Below, in pieces: positions 23,901 to 24,885 of a DNA stretch of 24,885 nt. The notes below the pieces were generated by a model that saw only the letters and a list, made by a program, of their open reading frames with translations, searched no databases and was not told the origin of the DNA. The translations under genes were made by a program, and so were the position numbers. Source of the stretch: Chloroflexota bacterium (GTDB lineage: Bacteria > Chloroflexota > Anaerolineae > B4-G1); the NCBI GenBank assembly GCA_024232355.1, contig JAAEPW010000720.1:1-24885 (forward strand), in the 5' to 3' direction. Position 1 is the stretch's first letter. The number at the start of each line of letters is the position of its first letter.

Positions 23901-24885
23901 GACTTTTGTCACTCATGGCGGCTTTCAGGGACGCATCAGCGGGACGATTGATTTTGGCAGTATCATCTTTGACTCCGATCAGAACTTTTTCCCCGGCGAG
24001 TTAGTCGAGACCAGCGTGACTAGCGATGTGCTGGATTACGAGGGTCTCCCGCTTGCGCCCTACGTCTGGCAATTCCGCGCGGGCGTCGGGGGCGGTGTTG
24101 GGACTTTTGTCGATAGTGGACAACTCCTGGGGCTTGCCGGGTCCAGTCGGGAGGTGGCGTTGGGTGATCTCGACGCCGACGGTGACCTGGACGCTTTTGT
24201 TCTTAATAACTGGGACGCCAACCGAGTGTGGATCAATCAAGGTGGAGATCAACTGGGAACCCATGGCGTCTTTGCTGATAGCGACCAGAGCATTGGTGAC
24301 ACAAATCACCAGAACGTGGCACTGGGCGATGTGGACGGCGATGGCGACCTGGATGCCTTTGTTGTCAGGAACGGTTCCAACCATCTCTGGGAAAACACTG
24401 GCGGCGGGATGTTCCCGGTCAGCCAGACTCTGGGGTCTGCCAATAGCTCTGGCGTTGCACTGGGCGACGTGGATGGCGACGGCGATCTGGATGCCTTTGT
24501 CGCCAACGATGGTTCCGACAACAAGCTGTGGGTTAACGATGGCGATGGCACCTTTACCGATATGATGCAGTTCTTGGGCAGTGGCAAAAGTACCAACGTG
24601 GCGCTGGGCGACCTGGACAATGATGGCGACCTGGATGCCTTTGTCACGAACTATGGTTCGACGCCGGCAAACACCGTCTGGCTCAACGTCGCCCAGGGCA
24701 TTTTCAGCGATACCGGCCAAAGTCTCGGCGCCGTGGATAGCTTTGACGTAGAATTGGGCGACCTGGACGACGACGGCGATCTGGATGCCTTTGTGGCCAA
24801 CTATATGCAGCCTGATGGCGTGTGGTTCAACGATGGAACTGGGTTCTTTACCGCTACCGGCCAAGTTTTCACCACTACCGACAAC
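20902..24885 (+). CDS. Large secreted Ig-like/FG-GAP (VCBS) repeat protein, 3' end outside the window
   Basis: The frame is open from the ATG to the window edge, 1,328 codons visible. A signal peptide is clear (SLSLVLVLSLGMTLALLLV, likely cleaved after SVRA). The mature part alternates Big_5/SbsA-like Ig domains (beginning near residues 50, 515 and 970; each has a PxxN/D..V..SxTF-type start and an FPGE..ETSVTTG-type middle) with FG-GAP repeats of about 50 residues. Each repeat carries VALGD followed by DGDGDLDAF, a DxDxDG calcium loop. The repeats fall into groups of seven, seven and at least five. Seven is the blade number of an integrin-type propeller. I chose the second of two adjacent ATGs (20899 and 20902) because it is six bases from AGGAGG. 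The protein is probably a calcium-dependent surface adhesin or matrix protein; its anchor would lie beyond the window. Confidence 0.95.
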   Translation, partial: MNKAIFNRVWSLSLVLVLSLGMTLALLLVLDAANIPSVRANHPARPAFAPVPTGTAPVLNSRNIPFDANVSITFDEAISVTSVTSRTFAVYGSQSALFTGTYFLSNLSRTVTFDPARAYFPGERMDASVTTGTLNLIDENAISATVWQFWAGVGGGSAHFIDAWQAPSSLNSYDVSLGDLNGDGYLDAFVVIDSAYDRILMNDGSGNFSETQSLTTTHTSGTAVDLGDVDGDGDLDAFVTTSLNDKVVWTNDGSGTFSESELLNYVWAEDVALGDLDGDGDLDAFIASGNVSANQILWNSGGLQGGATGIFTDSGQTMGAFTTRGVALGDVDGDGDLDVFVANDGDANQVWLNTGGIQGGTPGIFTDSLQTLAPVSDSAGVALGDLDSDGDLDAFVVNFTNQGNTVWINNGGVQGGTPGVFSNSMQSLGFANSYAVTLGDVDADGDLDALVANQGASNRANIVYLNNGAGGFVAASGLGDSNSYGVALGDVDGDGDLDAFVANSGTQDQVWLNQTAVIETAPSDNASLDSSVSVTFSAALSDTSITTQIFAVHSGFWGYMTGTLNVNDDNVDFVPIRDFYPGELVETSVTTGVLDGTGLSVAPHVWRFRALVEHGGGRFVDSGQSLGGGSDSYDVALGDVDGDGDLDAVANDFVFYNDSNTAKFTLSQTLVVSYGHGVALGDLDNDGDLDAYVARGNGTNTVPDQVWFNDGGTFSNTGQSLSGHASYDVALGDLDGDGDLDAFTANINEGDAPSSVWFNDGGLQGGTRGTFSTSSDVGSSLSRGVALGDLDGDGDLDVFLANDSTRSNKVWLNDGTGDFVDSGQMLGAQDSQDVALGDVDGDGDLDAVVVNAGGSSWNVLWLNDGTGVFTDSGQMLAVMEDEGYGVALGDVDGDGDLDIFFVHDTFSNQVWHNDGKGKFTQAQTINDGAWSNGVALGDLNGDGALDAFIANISGQASEVWLNRSNVLAVDPAPNSHAAALDTSLTVTASKQVSQSTVTTQTFVTHGGFQGRISGTIDFGSIIFDSDQNFFPGELVETSVTSDVLDYEGLPLAPYVWQFRAGVGGGVGTFVDSGQLLGLAGSSREVALGDLDADGDLDAFVLNNWDANRVWINQGGDQLGTHGVFADSDQSIGDTNHQNVALGDVDGDGDLDAFVVRNGSNHLWENTGGGMFPVSQTLGSANSSGVALGDVDGDGDLDAFVANDGSDNKLWVNDGDGTFTDMMQFLGSGKSTNVALGDLDNDGDLDAFVTNYGSTPANTVWLNVAQGIFSDTGQSLGAVDSFDVELGDLDDDGDLDAFVANYMQPDGVWFNDGTGFFTATGQVFTTTDN

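Noticed and set aside
20983..24864. Several minus-strand frames opposite the FG-GAP gene, such as 24001-24864
   Set aside because: Their repeated IQVAVAIHVAQ-like text is the reverse reading of the GACGGCGACGG calcium-loop codons. None has a ribosome site or independent domain.

Overview
The window looks like an accessory stretch of a bacterial chromosome, most likely from a Chloroflexota-type organism. I infer this from three things: a long cyclase-AAA-TPR protein starting with a conserved YIPMDRRQALARGE-like segment, a Pro-Thr linker followed by a bacterial SH3 domain, and a very large secreted Ig-like/FG-GAP protein. No ribosomal or tRNA gene is present to confirm the phylum.

Layout. (1) Positions 1-10358 hold a block of minus-strand genes. 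Reading in the direction of transcription, they are a ClpP-like protease, an FMN nitroreductase, a zinc-finger pRiA4b-ORF3-like protein, a Tat-exported lipoprotein with an acetoacetate-decarboxylase-like fold, a glycine-zipper membrane protein, and a USP-USP-DUF389-(PT)n-SH3 membrane protein. The last three are linked by ATGA stop/start overlaps. Behind their own predicted promoters follow an APC permease fused to two universal-stress (USP) domains, a frameshifted USP remnant, and an alpha/beta hydrolase fused to a cyclic-nucleotide-binding domain. (2) Positions 10395-16051 are an insertion-sequence cluster. An IS110-family element lies in the 3' part of an amphi-Trp/DUF1508 gene that probably headed the minus-strand operon. 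A 2.08 kb IS256-like element follows, with 28-bp imperfect terminal inverted repeats and a broken transposase. A truncated IS1-like transposase abuts its right end. (3) Positions 16538-20730 carry, on the plus strand and behind a good sigma-70-type promoter, a 1354-aa double cyclase-homology/AAA/TPR signalling protein. (4) From 20902 to the window end runs a secreted protein with the architecture Ig-(7 FG-GAP)-Ig-(7 FG-GAP)-Ig-(at least 5 FG-GAP), cut off by the window edge.

Themes. USP nucleotide-sensing domains are fused to two different membrane proteins, and a third copy is a remnant. A cAMP-type receptor domain is fused to a hydrolase in the same window as a cyclase-domain protein. The most unusual points are the hydrophobic N-terminal extension and SD-masking hairpin of the IS256-like transposase, the two transposases each broken by a short palindromic insertion, the candidate bridge-RNA regions and split promoter of the IS110 element, and the exact seven-fold grouping of FG-GAP repeats. 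All functional calls come from reading motifs by eye; no database search was run.
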